Below are positions 1-8,063 of a stretch of 47,607 nucleotides of DNA, in pieces (the first letter of the stretch is position 1; each line of letters opens with the position of its first letter). This DNA comes from Alphaproteobacteria bacterium. Lineage in GTDB: Bacteria > Myxococcota_A > UBA796 > GCA-2862545. The stretch spans positions 1-47,607 of the forward strand of contig JACKEQ010000038.1 in assembly GCA_020632885.1 (NCBI GenBank), written 5' to 3'. Below the pieces are notes generated by a model that did no database searches, was not told where the DNA came from, and saw only the letters and a program-made list of their open reading frames with translations. The position numbers were made by a program, and so were the translations under genes.

Positions 1-113
1 CCGACGCGGTCTCGGGCCTCCAGCACGACGACCGAGCGGCCCTCGCGCGCCAGGCGAGCGGCGGCGGTGAGGCCGGCGATGCCGGCCCCGATGACGATGG
101 TGTCGTAGCGCAT
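1..113 (-). CDS. FAD-dependent oxidoreductase (amine oxidase/desaturase-like), 5' part only
   Basis: Only the first 37 or so codons are inside the window; the gene continues past the left edge. The translation begins MRYDTIVIGAGIAGL and continues to VVVLEARDRVG. This is the dinucleotide-binding beta-alpha-beta unit (GxGxxG followed by an acidic residue at the end of strand 2) typical of flavin amine oxidases, phytoene-desaturase-like enzymes and related FAD proteins. Substrate and exact subfamily cannot be told from this fragment. It starts 21 bases after the stop of the PKD lipoprotein gene on the same strand, so it may be the last gene of that transcription unit. Confidence 0.8.
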   Translation of the reverse strand, partial: MRYDTIVIGAGIAGLTAAARLAREGRSVVVLEARDRV

Positions 114-134
114 CAGGGCTCCGTGGCCCCCGCT

Positions 135-1016
135 TCAGCGCCAGCCCTCGCGACGGCGGACCAGGACGAAGAGCAGGGGGAGGGTGAGGAGGAACGGGGC
201 GGCGGCGGCGTCGCCGACGGCCATGTCGCTCGCGTTGCAGCTCAGGCACCCACCGAACAGCCCGCCCAGCCCGCCTCCTCCGCCGCTCGAGGCCTCTTCG
301 GCGACGATGCGCACGGTGTCCGGGAAGGACACGTTGCCGTTCGAGTCCTCGACGATGAGCTCGATGACGAACACACCGGCGACGTCGGGGGTGATGTTGG
401 GCTGCGCGATGGTGGTGGCCGAGAGCTGCGCGGAGCTGCTGACGGGCGCGTCCACGATCATCCACTCGTAGTCGAGGGCGTCGGTCTCGGGGTCGTAGGA
501 GCCCGTGCCATCGAGGTAGACGCGCTGACCGACCTGGCCGTACACGTCCGAGCCCGCGTTGGCGACGGGCACCTCGTTGGGCTGCTCGACGTAGATGGTC
601 ACGGAGTCCGTGCCGTACAGCTCACCGTCGTCCACCTCGACGCTGGCGGTGTAGGTGCCCGGAGTGTCCGCGAAGAACTCGGCCCTGGCGCGGTTCGGGT
701 TGACGATGCTCGCCGACCAGCCGGCCGGGTGCTCGGTCATCTCCCACGCATACGTGAGCTCGTCGCCATCGGGGTCGTAGCTGGCCTCCGCCACCAGCGC
801 GATGACCTGGCCGGCCTGGGCCACGAAGTCGTCGACGGCTATCGCGACGGGAGCGGTGTTCGGGCCGTCCGCATCCGTGTCGGTGTCGCTGTCGGCGTCC
901 GTGTCGGTGTCGACGTCCGCATCCGCGTCCAGATCGGGCGGCGGGAGGTTGTTGAAGTCCGACAGACCCGAGCCACAGGCCGAGAGCAGGACGAAGAACG
1001 GGAGGCGGCACCACAT
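135..1016 (-). CDS. PKD-domain lipoprotein with Asp-rich spacer and C-terminal membrane anchor
   Basis: 293 residues. The start is the ATG giving MWCRLPFF, because it opens a classic lipoprotein signal with lipobox LSAC (Cys14). Residues about 27-50 are an Asp-Thr/Asp-Ala repeat. Two PKD-like immunoglobulin-fold domains follow, each opening with an xxPVAxA motif and containing YDPxxDxLxYxW (about 53-140 and 142-235). After a Gly-rich linker with two Cys (GGCLSC) comes a hydrophobic segment and a basic tail (VRRREGWR). That arrangement resembles a MYXO-CTERM-type sorting signal, but this is only a resemblance. PKD domains usually mediate protein or glycan contacts at the cell surface. No enzymatic domain is visible. 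The upstream neighbour is a DUF1460 amidase-like gene 32 bases away. Confidence 0.85.
   Translation of the reverse strand: MWCRLPFFVLLSACGSGLSDFNNLPPPDLDADADVDTDTDADSDTDTDADGPNTAPVAIAVDDFVAQAGQVIALVAEASYDPDGDELTYAWEMTEHPAGWSASIVNPNRARAEFFADTPGTYTASVEVDDGELYGTDSVTIYVEQPNEVPVANAGSDVYGQVGQRVYLDGTGSYDPETDALDYEWMIVDAPVSSSAQLSATTIAQPNITPDVAGVFVIELIVEDSNGNVSFPDTVRIVAEEASSGGGGGLGGLFGGCLSCNASDMAVGDAAAAPFLLTLPLLFVLVRRREGWR
867..935 (-). repeat. Imperfect 6-base-type tandem repeat coding the Asp-Thr/Asp-Ala spacer
   Basis: A short degenerate repeat (gtcggt, gtccgc and gtcggc units on the + strand) inside the lipoprotein gene encodes alternating Asp with Ala, Thr, Val or Ser. Such a spacer probably keeps the PKD domains away from the membrane. 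The repeat could vary in copy number between strains. Confidence 0.7.
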
Positions 1017-1048
1017 CGACGTGAGGGTAGCACGCACGCCGCACCGTG

Positions 1049-1846
1049 TCAGCGGCGTTCCACCGGTTCGAGCAGGGCGACCCCGACGGCGGGCCACTTG
1101 TCGTAGGTCTTGAGGTGCTCGAGGTACCAGACGAGCCCGTGGTCGCGCACGAGGCCCTCGCCCATCTTGGTGGCGTGACGCACCGTGGGCTTCTCGCCGG
1201 GCACGACGATGCCGACGTGGGAGATCCAGATGGGCTTCCACGAACGGTCGGCGCGCACGGTGAGCAGGAGGGTGCCGGGCCGGAGCTCGGGCGCGAGGGC
1301 GATGGCGTCGTCGAGCGAGAGGACGTCCAGGGCCATCGTGCCCATGGGGAGCTGGTCGTCGGTGAGGGCGAACTTCGCCCGGCCGCTCCAGGCCTTCCAG
1401 GTGGCGGCGTCGACCTTCCGCTCGAGGTGCTTCACGGGCCGGCCGTAGGCACCGGTGGTGTCGACCAGCCAGCCGTCGCGCACCGCGTCCGGGATCCACT
1501 GCAGCTCCATGAAGTGCTTGCGGTGGGCGTAGTCCACCTCGCCTTCGTAGCGCAGAGCCATGCGGATCGCGGCGGCCTGGTCGACGTCGGGGGCCAGGGA
1601 GAGCGCCAGCACCTCCTCGACGTAGGTGAGGCAGTCGAACGCGTCGTAGCGCACGGTGGGATCGGGATCGATGCCGCTCCCTTCGCCCAGAGGGTCGAGC
1701 ACGTAGTCCGCGCCCAGCAGAGAGCCGCTGATGGCGTCGATGCGCTCGGCCAGCGGAGCCCCCCGGGTGCGGGCGACGGCGTCGAGCACGGCAGGCGGGG
1801 GCGCCGTGACGGGCTCCGCGGCCAGCGCGATGCCCAGGAGGAACAT
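1049..1846 (-). CDS. DUF1460 family protein, probable secreted cell-wall amidase (NlpC/P60-like)
   Basis: 265 residues with a very short hydrophobic leader (MFLLGIALAAEP), suggesting export. The DUF1460 hallmarks are visible: a catalytic-type Cys in FDCLTYVEE (Cys72), a region rich in Trp and Tyr, and a C-terminal WISHVGIV with the likely catalytic His (about residue 210). Structurally studied DUF1460 proteins are NlpC/P60-superfamily amidases acting on peptidoglycan fragments; the activity here is inferred. It starts 5 bases after the stop of the PATAN-domain gene and precedes the PKD lipoprotein, so the three are probably cotranscribed. Confidence 0.85.
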   Translation of the reverse strand: MFLLGIALAAEPVTAPPPAVLDAVARTRGAPLAERIDAISGSLLGADYVLDPLGEGSGIDPDPTVRYDAFDCLTYVEEVLALSLAPDVDQAAAIRMALRYEGEVDYAHRKHFMELQWIPDAVRDGWLVDTTGAYGRPVKHLERKVDAATWKAWSGRAKFALTDDQLPMGTMALDVLSLDDAIALAPELRPGTLLLTVRADRSWKPIWISHVGIVVPGEKPTVRHATKMGEGLVRDHGLVWYLEHLKTYDKWPAVGVALLEPVERR

Positions 1847-1851
1847 GGGGC

Positions 1852-3309
1852 TCAGATCCCGAGCCGCTGACGGTAGCCGGCGACGCTCTCGTACAGGTCG
1901 TCGAAGGCGTCGTCGGGGAGCTCGTCGGAGGCGGAGCTCAGCGAGCGCTCGATGATGTCGTTCATCGCGCTGTGGAGCAGGTGACGGTGCTCGCTGGCGG
2001 GGCGCACCGAGAGGTTGTCGAGCACCTGATCGACCAGCAGCTCCCCCTCGCTCGTGACGCTCAGACCGTGGAAGACCACGGAGTACTTGGACGGGCTGCC
2101 GTCCACGAGGAGCTGCACGACGGCCTGCCCGCGACCGGCTCCCTCGACGCTGTCGAACGCCTTGGCGACCTTGGAGAGGACGTCGTTGCCCACCGCGATC
2201 TTCTGCACCGCGGCGTCCTCTTCGAGGACCGGGGCGGCGAAGCGGGTGCTGGGAGCCTCGTCGGCCTCCAGGAGATCGTCCGGGCTCTCGGCGTGGTCCG
2301 TGACGTCGATCTTGTCGAGGTTGTGCTGCTCGGTCGTGAACCCGCCGGATCCACCGCCGCGATCGTCCTCGTGGTCCTCGAAGAACGCCATGTCCTCTTC
2401 GTCGAGGTCGCCCGTGTGCAGCCAGTTGGAGAGGTCCTCCCCGGGAGAGACCATGCCCTCCTCGCCGGGTGGCGGGGGCGGTGTGGGCTCCGGCGGGGGA
2501 GCGGGAGCCTGGGGCGTGAAGTCGTCGTCGAGGTCGAGGAGCTCGTTGACGGCGCGCACCGTGGGCTCGTCGTCGTCCTCCTCGTCGGAGGGCTCGATGC
2601 GCCGGTCGGTCGTGAGGAGCTCGACCTCGTCGGTCATGAGCTCCTGCAGCTCCACGCCGGTCTCCAGGAGGAGCCCGTTGTCCAGCATCCGCGCGACCGC
2701 GGCCCGCGCGGTCCAGGGCTCTGCCGGGAGGTCCGGCAGCAACGTGCCCACAGGGATGGGCCGGTTGGACGTCAGCTCCAGCACGGCGAGCTCGATGGAG
2801 TCGAGAGTCTTCCCGTCTCCGCGCACGATCTCGGTGTCCACCGGGTAGGACCGTGCCTGATCGGCCAGCTTGCAGCTCGACTCGATGAGCTGGACGGTGT
2901 TGTGGCCCATCTGCATGTTGTCGACGAAGACGCCGGGGAGGGCATCGAAGGTGGGCTCTTCGGACTGTGCGACCCAGCGGACGAGGTTCTCGCGGAACCG
3001 GTCGGCCAGGGCGGGCTCGATGACCTCGGTGGGCACCATGTCGATCAGGGGGCCGAACAGGGCCTGGCCGCTAGACGCGAGGCGGGTGAGCGACGCGAGC
3101 TTCTCTGGAGACACGGCATCCGCGAGGCGGACGCGCCGGAGCAACGCCTGATCGTCCTGCCCGCTGACGGCGCCGATGATGTCGCCGTTCATCAGGTACA
3201 CCTCGAGCGCACCGTCCACCGTGTCGACGGCGAGCCGTCCAGTGGACCGCGCGGCGACCTGGCGCAGCAGTTGCTTGGTGGCGACGCTTTTCTTCGCTGG
3301 CGAGCTCAC
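1852..3309 (-). CDS. PATAN/DUF4388-domain protein with disordered acidic-proline middle
   Basis: 485 residues, starting at GTG. The N-terminal region (about 1-110) has the DUF4388/PATAN pattern, including TGRLAV, then VYLMNGDIIGAVSG. This domain is common in myxobacterial regulatory proteins. Residues about 245-350 are acidic and proline-rich (EPTPPPPPGEE) and probably disordered. The last 120 residues form a second alpha/beta region containing VQLLVDGSPSKYSVVFHGL. There is no DNA-binding motif or kinase. A regulatory or scaffold role is inferred from domain content only. It lies 81 bases downstream of the anti-sigma gene, with a possible promoter of its own in that gap. Confidence 0.75.
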   Translation of the reverse strand: MSSPAKKSVATKQLLRQVAARSTGRLAVDTVDGALEVYLMNGDIIGAVSGQDDQALLRRVRLADAVSPEKLASLTRLASSGQALFGPLIDMVPTEVIEPALADRFRENLVRWVAQSEEPTFDALPGVFVDNMQMGHNTVQLIESSCKLADQARSYPVDTEIVRGDGKTLDSIELAVLELTSNRPIPVGTLLPDLPAEPWTARAAVARMLDNGLLLETGVELQELMTDEVELLTTDRRIEPSDEEDDDEPTVRAVNELLDLDDDFTPQAPAPPPEPTPPPPPGEEGMVSPGEDLSNWLHTGDLDEEDMAFFEDHEDDRGGGSGGFTTEQHNLDKIDVTDHAESPDDLLEADEAPSTRFAAPVLEEDAAVQKIAVGNDVLSKVAKAFDSVEGAGRGQAVVQLLVDGSPSKYSVVFHGLSVTSEGELLVDQVLDNLSVRPASEHRHLLHSAMNDIIERSLSSASDELPDDAFDDLYESVAGYRQRLGI

Positions 3310-3338
3310 GTCCTTCCTGCGGGTGTCTGGGACGGGTC

Positions 3339-3368
3339 ACGCTACTGTCTGGGAGGCCCGTCGGTCAA
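3339..3368 (-). promoter_or_regulatory. Candidate housekeeping promoter upstream of the PATAN-domain gene
   Basis: Reading the minus strand, TTGACC (3368-3363) is separated by 18 bases from TAGCGT (3344-3339), which lies 29 bases before the GTG start. The -35 match is good and the -10 match is partial. Predicted by eye. Confidence 0.35.
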
Positions 3369-3390
3369 GGCCCGTGGAGCGCCCCGAGGT

Positions 3391-3897
3391 TCAACGCCAG
3401 GGTTCCGGGCTCTCGTCCTCGGAGAACGAGGCGGGGCGGTACTGATCCGGCGCGAGGGAGGTCTGCGGGTCGGCGGGTACAAGGAGCTCCGTGCGGGCCA
3501 CCTCGGCCTCCAGCTCGTGGAGGGACATCCAGTTCGAGAGGCCCCAGCCGAGGCAGGCGGCGAGCACGAACCCGTAGGCCAGCGCGGCGGCGTTGGACAG
3601 CGAGCGATCCCTGCGGAGCCAGCGGGTCCAGGGGGTCGCGAGTGGGGCGCGGGCGGGCGGGGGCTCCGCGAGGGTGCGCGCGATGGCCTCGTCCACGGCG
3701 GCCTCCAGGCGCGCCTGGATCTCCGGGGGCACGACCAGACAGGGCTCCGGCGTGGCCTCGAGCAGGGCGGCCTCGAGAGCGGCACAGGCCTCGCACCCCT
3801 CCAGGTGCTCGAGCACGAAGTGGGTCTCGCTGGGCGAGAGCTCCGCATCGTGGAGCGCCACCAGACGGTCGGCCACCCAGGTACAGTCGACGTTCAT
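3391..3897 (-). CDS. Zinc-finger anti-sigma factor, single-pass membrane protein
   Basis: 168 residues. The N-terminus carries the zinc-binding anti-sigma domain (ZAS/zf-HC2): His31, Cys35 and Cys38 form the HxxxCxxC motif in EHLEGCEAC. A single hydrophobic segment (about 98-120, YGFVLAACLGWGLSNW) then anchors it in the membrane, leaving a roughly 45-residue outer tail. Its ATG overlaps the TGA of the ECF sigma gene (ATGA), the usual arrangement of a cognate sigma/anti-sigma pair. The protein should hold the sigma factor at the membrane until an envelope signal releases it. The signal is unknown. Confidence 0.88.
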   Translation of the reverse strand: MNVDCTWVADRLVALHDAELSPSETHFVLEHLEGCEACAALEAALLEATPEPCLVVPPEIQARLEAAVDEAIARTLAEPPPARAPLATPWTRWLRRDRSLSNAAALAYGFVLAACLGWGLSNWMSLHELEAEVARTELLVPADPQTSLAPDQYRPASFSEDESPEPWR

Positions 3898-4472
3898 GCC
3901 TCGATCTCCCTGACGTCGTCCAGGACGTCCACGAGCTGCGACTTCGCGCGCGACAGGCGGCTCATCACGGTGCCGAGCTTGATGTCGAGCGCCTCCGCGA
4001 TCTCGGCGTACGAGAGGTCGCTGTAGTAGCGGAGCATCAGGATCTTCCGGTGGTTCTCGGAGAGGCGGTCGAGCGCCGCGAGGATGGACTCCTGGGCCTC
4101 GTTGGTGAACACGAGGTCCACCTGGTCGGCCGCGGAGGAGGTGGGGGTCTGGACGGTCTCGAGGATCGCCGCCCGCCGCTTCTTGTCGCGCCGGATGTTG
4201 AAGCAGAGGTTGCTCGTGACCCTGAAGAGCCACGCCTTCATCTTGAACTCGTCGTCGAAGAACCGCTCCTCGCGCATGGCCTTGATGAAGACGTCCTGGG
4301 TGACGTCGAGGGCGAGGTTGTAGTCCTTGAGGATGTACGAGGCGTGGTGGAACAGCCGGTCGCGGTACTTGCGCACCACCAGGTCCGCTGCGGCGCGCCG
4401 ATCCTTCCGGGCGATGGACTTGATCTCCTCGTCCTCGGGAACGGTGGTCGAGACGATGCGGAGTGCGTGCAT
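3894..4472 (-). CDS. ECF-type RNA polymerase sigma factor
   Basis: 192 residues from the ATG giving MHALRIVSTT, chosen because GGGGGAT lies just upstream and the longer in-frame extension has no sigma-like sequence. Region 2 is visible as LVVRKYRDRLFHHASYI then LDVTQDVFIKAM and WLFRVTSNLCFN. Region 4 is visible as LSENHRKILMLRYYSDLSYAEIA and a helix-turn-helix ending GTVMSRLSRAKSQL. There is no region 3, as expected for group IV sigma factors. It is translationally coupled to the anti-sigma gene. I could not identify a convincing autoregulated ECF promoter in the 180 bases upstream. Confidence 0.93.
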   Translation of the reverse strand: MHALRIVSTTVPEDEEIKSIARKDRRAAADLVVRKYRDRLFHHASYILKDYNLALDVTQDVFIKAMREERFFDDEFKMKAWLFRVTSNLCFNIRRDKKRRAAILETVQTPTSSAADQVDLVFTNEAQESILAALDRLSENHRKILMLRYYSDLSYAEIAEALDIKLGTVMSRLSRAKSQLVDVLDDVREIEA

Positions 4473-4652
4473 GGAGATCCCCCGTGGTTGGGCCGTCGTT
4501 GATCGACACCCCACAGACGGCGCGGTGCCCATCGCCTTCGACCCGCGACCGGAACGCGACGCCTCGTGACGTCCGTTGACCCGTCCGGACCGGGTCGGTC
4601 GCAGCCTGACGCGATCCTGACACGCCGGTGACCCCGTGGATTCCGGCCGCCG

Positions 4653-4682
4653 AAAAAAAAAGGGGAGCCACATGGGCTCCCC
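4653..4682 (-). terminator. Rho-independent terminator after the rpoZ operon
   Basis: On the minus strand an 8-bp G+C-rich perfect stem (4682-4675 with 4669-4662, loop of 5) is followed directly by nine T residues (4661-4653). It sits 21 bases past the stop of the 66-residue gene. It is the only textbook intrinsic terminator I see in the window. Confidence 0.92.
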
Positions 4683-4703
4683 GGGACTGCACGCTGGGCG
4701 TGG

Positions 4704-4904
4704 TCAGTCGTCGTCTTCCTCGTCGTCGTCGGACACGCGGGGCCGATCGTCGAGACCGAGGGTCTGGAAGCGGGTGTTCGTCGGCTCGCCCATGGCGGCG
4801 ACGTCCTCGAGGGTGTCGAGGTGCGCCTGGACCTGCTCGGGAGTGAGCACCTGCCGGCGGATGTGGTGCTTCTGGAGACGGACGTCGAAGAGCTTGTCGG
4901 ACAT
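4704..4904 (-). CDS. Small acidic-tailed protein of unknown function, cotranscribed with rpoZ
   Basis: 66 residues, MSDKLFDVRLQKHHIRRQ at the N-terminus and an extremely acidic C-terminus (SDDDEEDDD). The N-terminal third is basic and the middle is predicted helical (TPEQVQAHLDTL). No known domain is recognised. The ATG lies 1 base past the rpoZ stop, so translation is probably coupled, and the terminator follows immediately. Reality is supported by the operon position, the precise junction and the terminator. A role near RNA polymerase is a guess from context only. Confidence 0.75.
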   Translation of the reverse strand: MSDKLFDVRLQKHHIRRQVLTPEQVQAHLDTLEDVAAMGEPTNTRFQTLGLDDRPRVSDDDEEDDD

Positions 4905-4905
4905 T

Positions 4906-5181
4906 TCAGGCCTCCGGGGGGAGCTCGTCGTCGAGCATCGGGGCAGTCTGGCGATCCATGGGCTTCCAGCGGTCGTCGGCCATGACGGCGGACTCGTCGA
5001 TCTGGAACTTGCCGGCCGCGATCTCGCGCAGGGCGGTCACGACCTCCTTGTTCTCGTCGTTGTTGACGATGAGGGGCTCGCGGCCCTTCACGAGCTGCTT
5101 GGTCCGCTCGGCTGCGACGAGCACGAGGGAGAATCGGTTCTCCACCCGCTCCAGGCAGTCTTCCACGGTGATGCGCGCCAT
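4906..5181 (-). CDS. rpoZ: DNA-directed RNA polymerase omega subunit
   Basis: 91 residues. The start MARITVEDCLERVENRFSL matches the conserved omega N-terminus, followed by LVLVAAERTKQL and the ENKEVVTALREIA motif that packs against the beta-prime subunit. Omega assists assembly and stability of RNA polymerase and in many proteobacteria forms part of a ppGpp site. The C-terminal extension (about 65-91, ADDRWKPMDRQTAP) is longer than the core fold. GGAGG lies 7-8 bases before the ATG. Confidence 0.95.
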   Translation of the reverse strand: MARITVEDCLERVENRFSLVLVAAERTKQLVKGREPLIVNNDENKEVVTALREIAAGKFQIDESAVMADDRWKPMDRQTAPMLDDELPPEA

Positions 5182-5208
5182 CGATCCTCCAGGTGGGGAC
5201 AACGGTGG

Positions 5209-5237
5209 TGCGTATGGGCGCGGAGGGCACCTGTCAA
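5209..5237 (-). promoter_or_regulatory. Probable rpoZ promoter
   Basis: On the minus strand a perfect TTGACA (5237-5232), a 17-base spacer and TACGCA (5214-5209) lie 28 bases before the rpoZ start codon, in the gap after the preceding gene. The -10 is weak; the -35 and spacing are ideal. Confidence 0.5.
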
Positions 5238-5246
5238 GACGGGCCG

Positions 5247-5816
5247 TCAGCCCTCGCCGAGGACGATGATGCCGCGCGGGGCGTCGTCGGAGGGCACGGC
5301 GTCGGCGGTGAGCAGCCAGCGCTCGTAGGCCATGGCGAGATCGTCCGGACCCGCCTGGCGACGCACGGCCGCCAGCAGCTCGACGCTCGTGGAGAAGTGC
5401 CGGGACAGCTCGACGAACACGGGCCCGAAGGCGTCCGCGAACCAGCGCTTGAGGACCTGATCGCAGCGGAGGTACGCCGCGGCACCCATGTCGGCGTAGT
5501 ACGCGGGGCCCACGGGACGACGCGCGCGATCGAGGTGCTCGCGGAAGAACCCGAGCAGGTACAGCGCGCGGTCGCCGAGCTCCCGGTAGGCGGAGGCCTG
5601 ACGTCCGGGCGGCGCGTGCGCGGCGGCCCCGTGCAGCTCGGCCAGCGTGTCGGCGTCGGTGCGTGGGATGTCGGTGCGGGCGCGCTCGGCGAGGAGGCGG
5701 GCCAGGTAGAGCACGGTGTCGCCGTGGAAGTCGGCGGCCACCTCGCGATGGGCCATCTGCACGCGATCGTGGAAGAAGTCGAAGAGGTTGTCGGAAGTGG
5801 CCAGCGGACCGGTCAT
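5247..5816 (-). CDS. Conserved-looking cytoplasmic protein of unknown function
   Basis: 189 residues, MTGPLATSDNLFDFFHDRV at the start, no signal peptide and no membrane segment. It is mostly helical and rich in aromatic and Arg residues (YLLGFFREHLDRARRPVGP, then a segment with CDQVLKRWFADAFGPVF). I do not recognise the family. It lies upstream of rpoZ on the same strand but the 65-base gap holds a likely rpoZ promoter. It is divergent from groES. Coding is supported by codon-position GC bias and an absence of stops across the full gene interval. Confidence 0.7.
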   Translation of the reverse strand: MTGPLATSDNLFDFFHDRVQMAHREVAADFHGDTVLYLARLLAERARTDIPRTDADTLAELHGAAAHAPPGRQASAYRELGDRALYLLGFFREHLDRARRPVGPAYYADMGAAAYLRCDQVLKRWFADAFGPVFVELSRHFSTSVELLAAVRRQAGPDDLAMAYERWLLTADAVPSDDAPRGIIVLGEG

Positions 5817-5872
5817 CTCGCCTCCTGATCGTCTCCGGGGACGGTCGTCTCATCGACACGGAGCGCGCGCCC

Positions 5873-5901
5873 TTGACGTGACGGAGGGGGGTGCCTACTC
5901 A
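5873..5901 (+). promoter_or_regulatory. Candidate promoter for groES-groEL
   Basis: TTGACG (5873-5878), 17-base spacer, TACTCA (5896-5901), about 110 bases before the groES start. The -10 is poor, but the same TTGAC/17/TAC pattern precedes rpoZ. I looked for a CIRCE inverted repeat (HrcA operator) in 5880-6010 and did not find one. Confidence 0.35.
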
Positions 5902-6010
5902 TGCGCCCTCCCCGGTGGGGTGCCAGAGGCCCCCCGTTCGCCGCTCGCGTCGCCCGGGTCATCGAATCCATCGTACCAGCCGGAAACCGGCAGCCGCAAG
6001 GAGTGTTCCC

Positions 6011-6301
6011 ATGGAGATTCGCCCGCTGTACGACCGCATCCTCGTGAAGCGCGTCGAGAGCCCCACCAAGTCCAGGGGTGGCCTCTTCCTCCCGGAGAGC
6101 GCCTCCGAGAAGCCGAGCGAGGGCGAGGTGATCGCCGTCGGCCAGGGTCGGCTCGGCGACGACGGCGATGTCCGCCCGCTGGTCGTGAAGGTCGGCGACC
6201 GCGTGCTGTTCAGCCGCTACGCCGGCAACGAGATCAAGATCGACGGCGACGAGCGCCTGGTGCTCCGCGAGGACGAGGTCCTCGGGATCATCGAAGCCTG
6301 A
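6011..6301 (+). CDS. groES: Co-chaperonin GroES
   Basis: 96 residues, full length for the family. Motifs: MEIRPLYDRILVKR at the start, the mobile loop SPTKSRGGLFLPESA that docks on GroEL, VKVGDRVLFSRYAGNEI and the C-terminal EDEVLGIIE. AAGGAG lies about 7 bases before the ATG. GroES forms the heptameric lid of the GroEL folding chamber in the cytoplasm. groEL follows after 48 bases in the usual operon order. Confidence 0.97.
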   Translation: MEIRPLYDRILVKRVESPTKSRGGLFLPESASEKPSEGEVIAVGQGRLGDDGDVRPLVVKVGDRVLFSRYAGNEIKIDGDERLVLREDEVLGIIEA

Positions 6302-6349
6302 TCCCCCGCGGATCCATCCCACTCAACACCCGAACTTCCGGAGGAACTC

Positions 6350-7990
<1,641 letters not shown>

Positions 7991-8012
7991 GCCCCCCGGC
8001 GCTTAGAACATC

Positions 8013-8063
8013 GGGGCCTCCTGCGGTCTCCGGGGTACCGACCCGGCAGACCCAGGAGGCCCC
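8013..8063 (+). promoter_or_regulatory. Long mRNA hairpin between groEL and the next gene, burying a Shine-Dalgarno site
   Basis: Arm 8013-8034 pairs with 8042-8063: 11 bp, then 5 bp, then 5 bp, with one bulged C on each side (8024 and 8047) and a 7-base loop (8035-8041), about 21 bp in total. The 3' arm contains AGGAGG (8054-8059), the ribosome-binding site of the ATG at 8064. There is no U tract, so a standard intrinsic terminator is unlikely. It may block translation of the next gene until melted or unfolded, or stabilise the groEL 3' end. Confidence 0.75.

Noticed and set aside
4473..4640. Search for an ECF-type autoregulated promoter upstream of the sigma gene
   Set aside because: Several GTC/GGAAC-like words occur but none with proper spacing and orientation toward 4472.
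5880..6010. Possible CIRCE operator upstream of groES
   Set aside because: No TTAGCACTC/GAGTGCTAA-type inverted repeat with a 9-base spacer is present.
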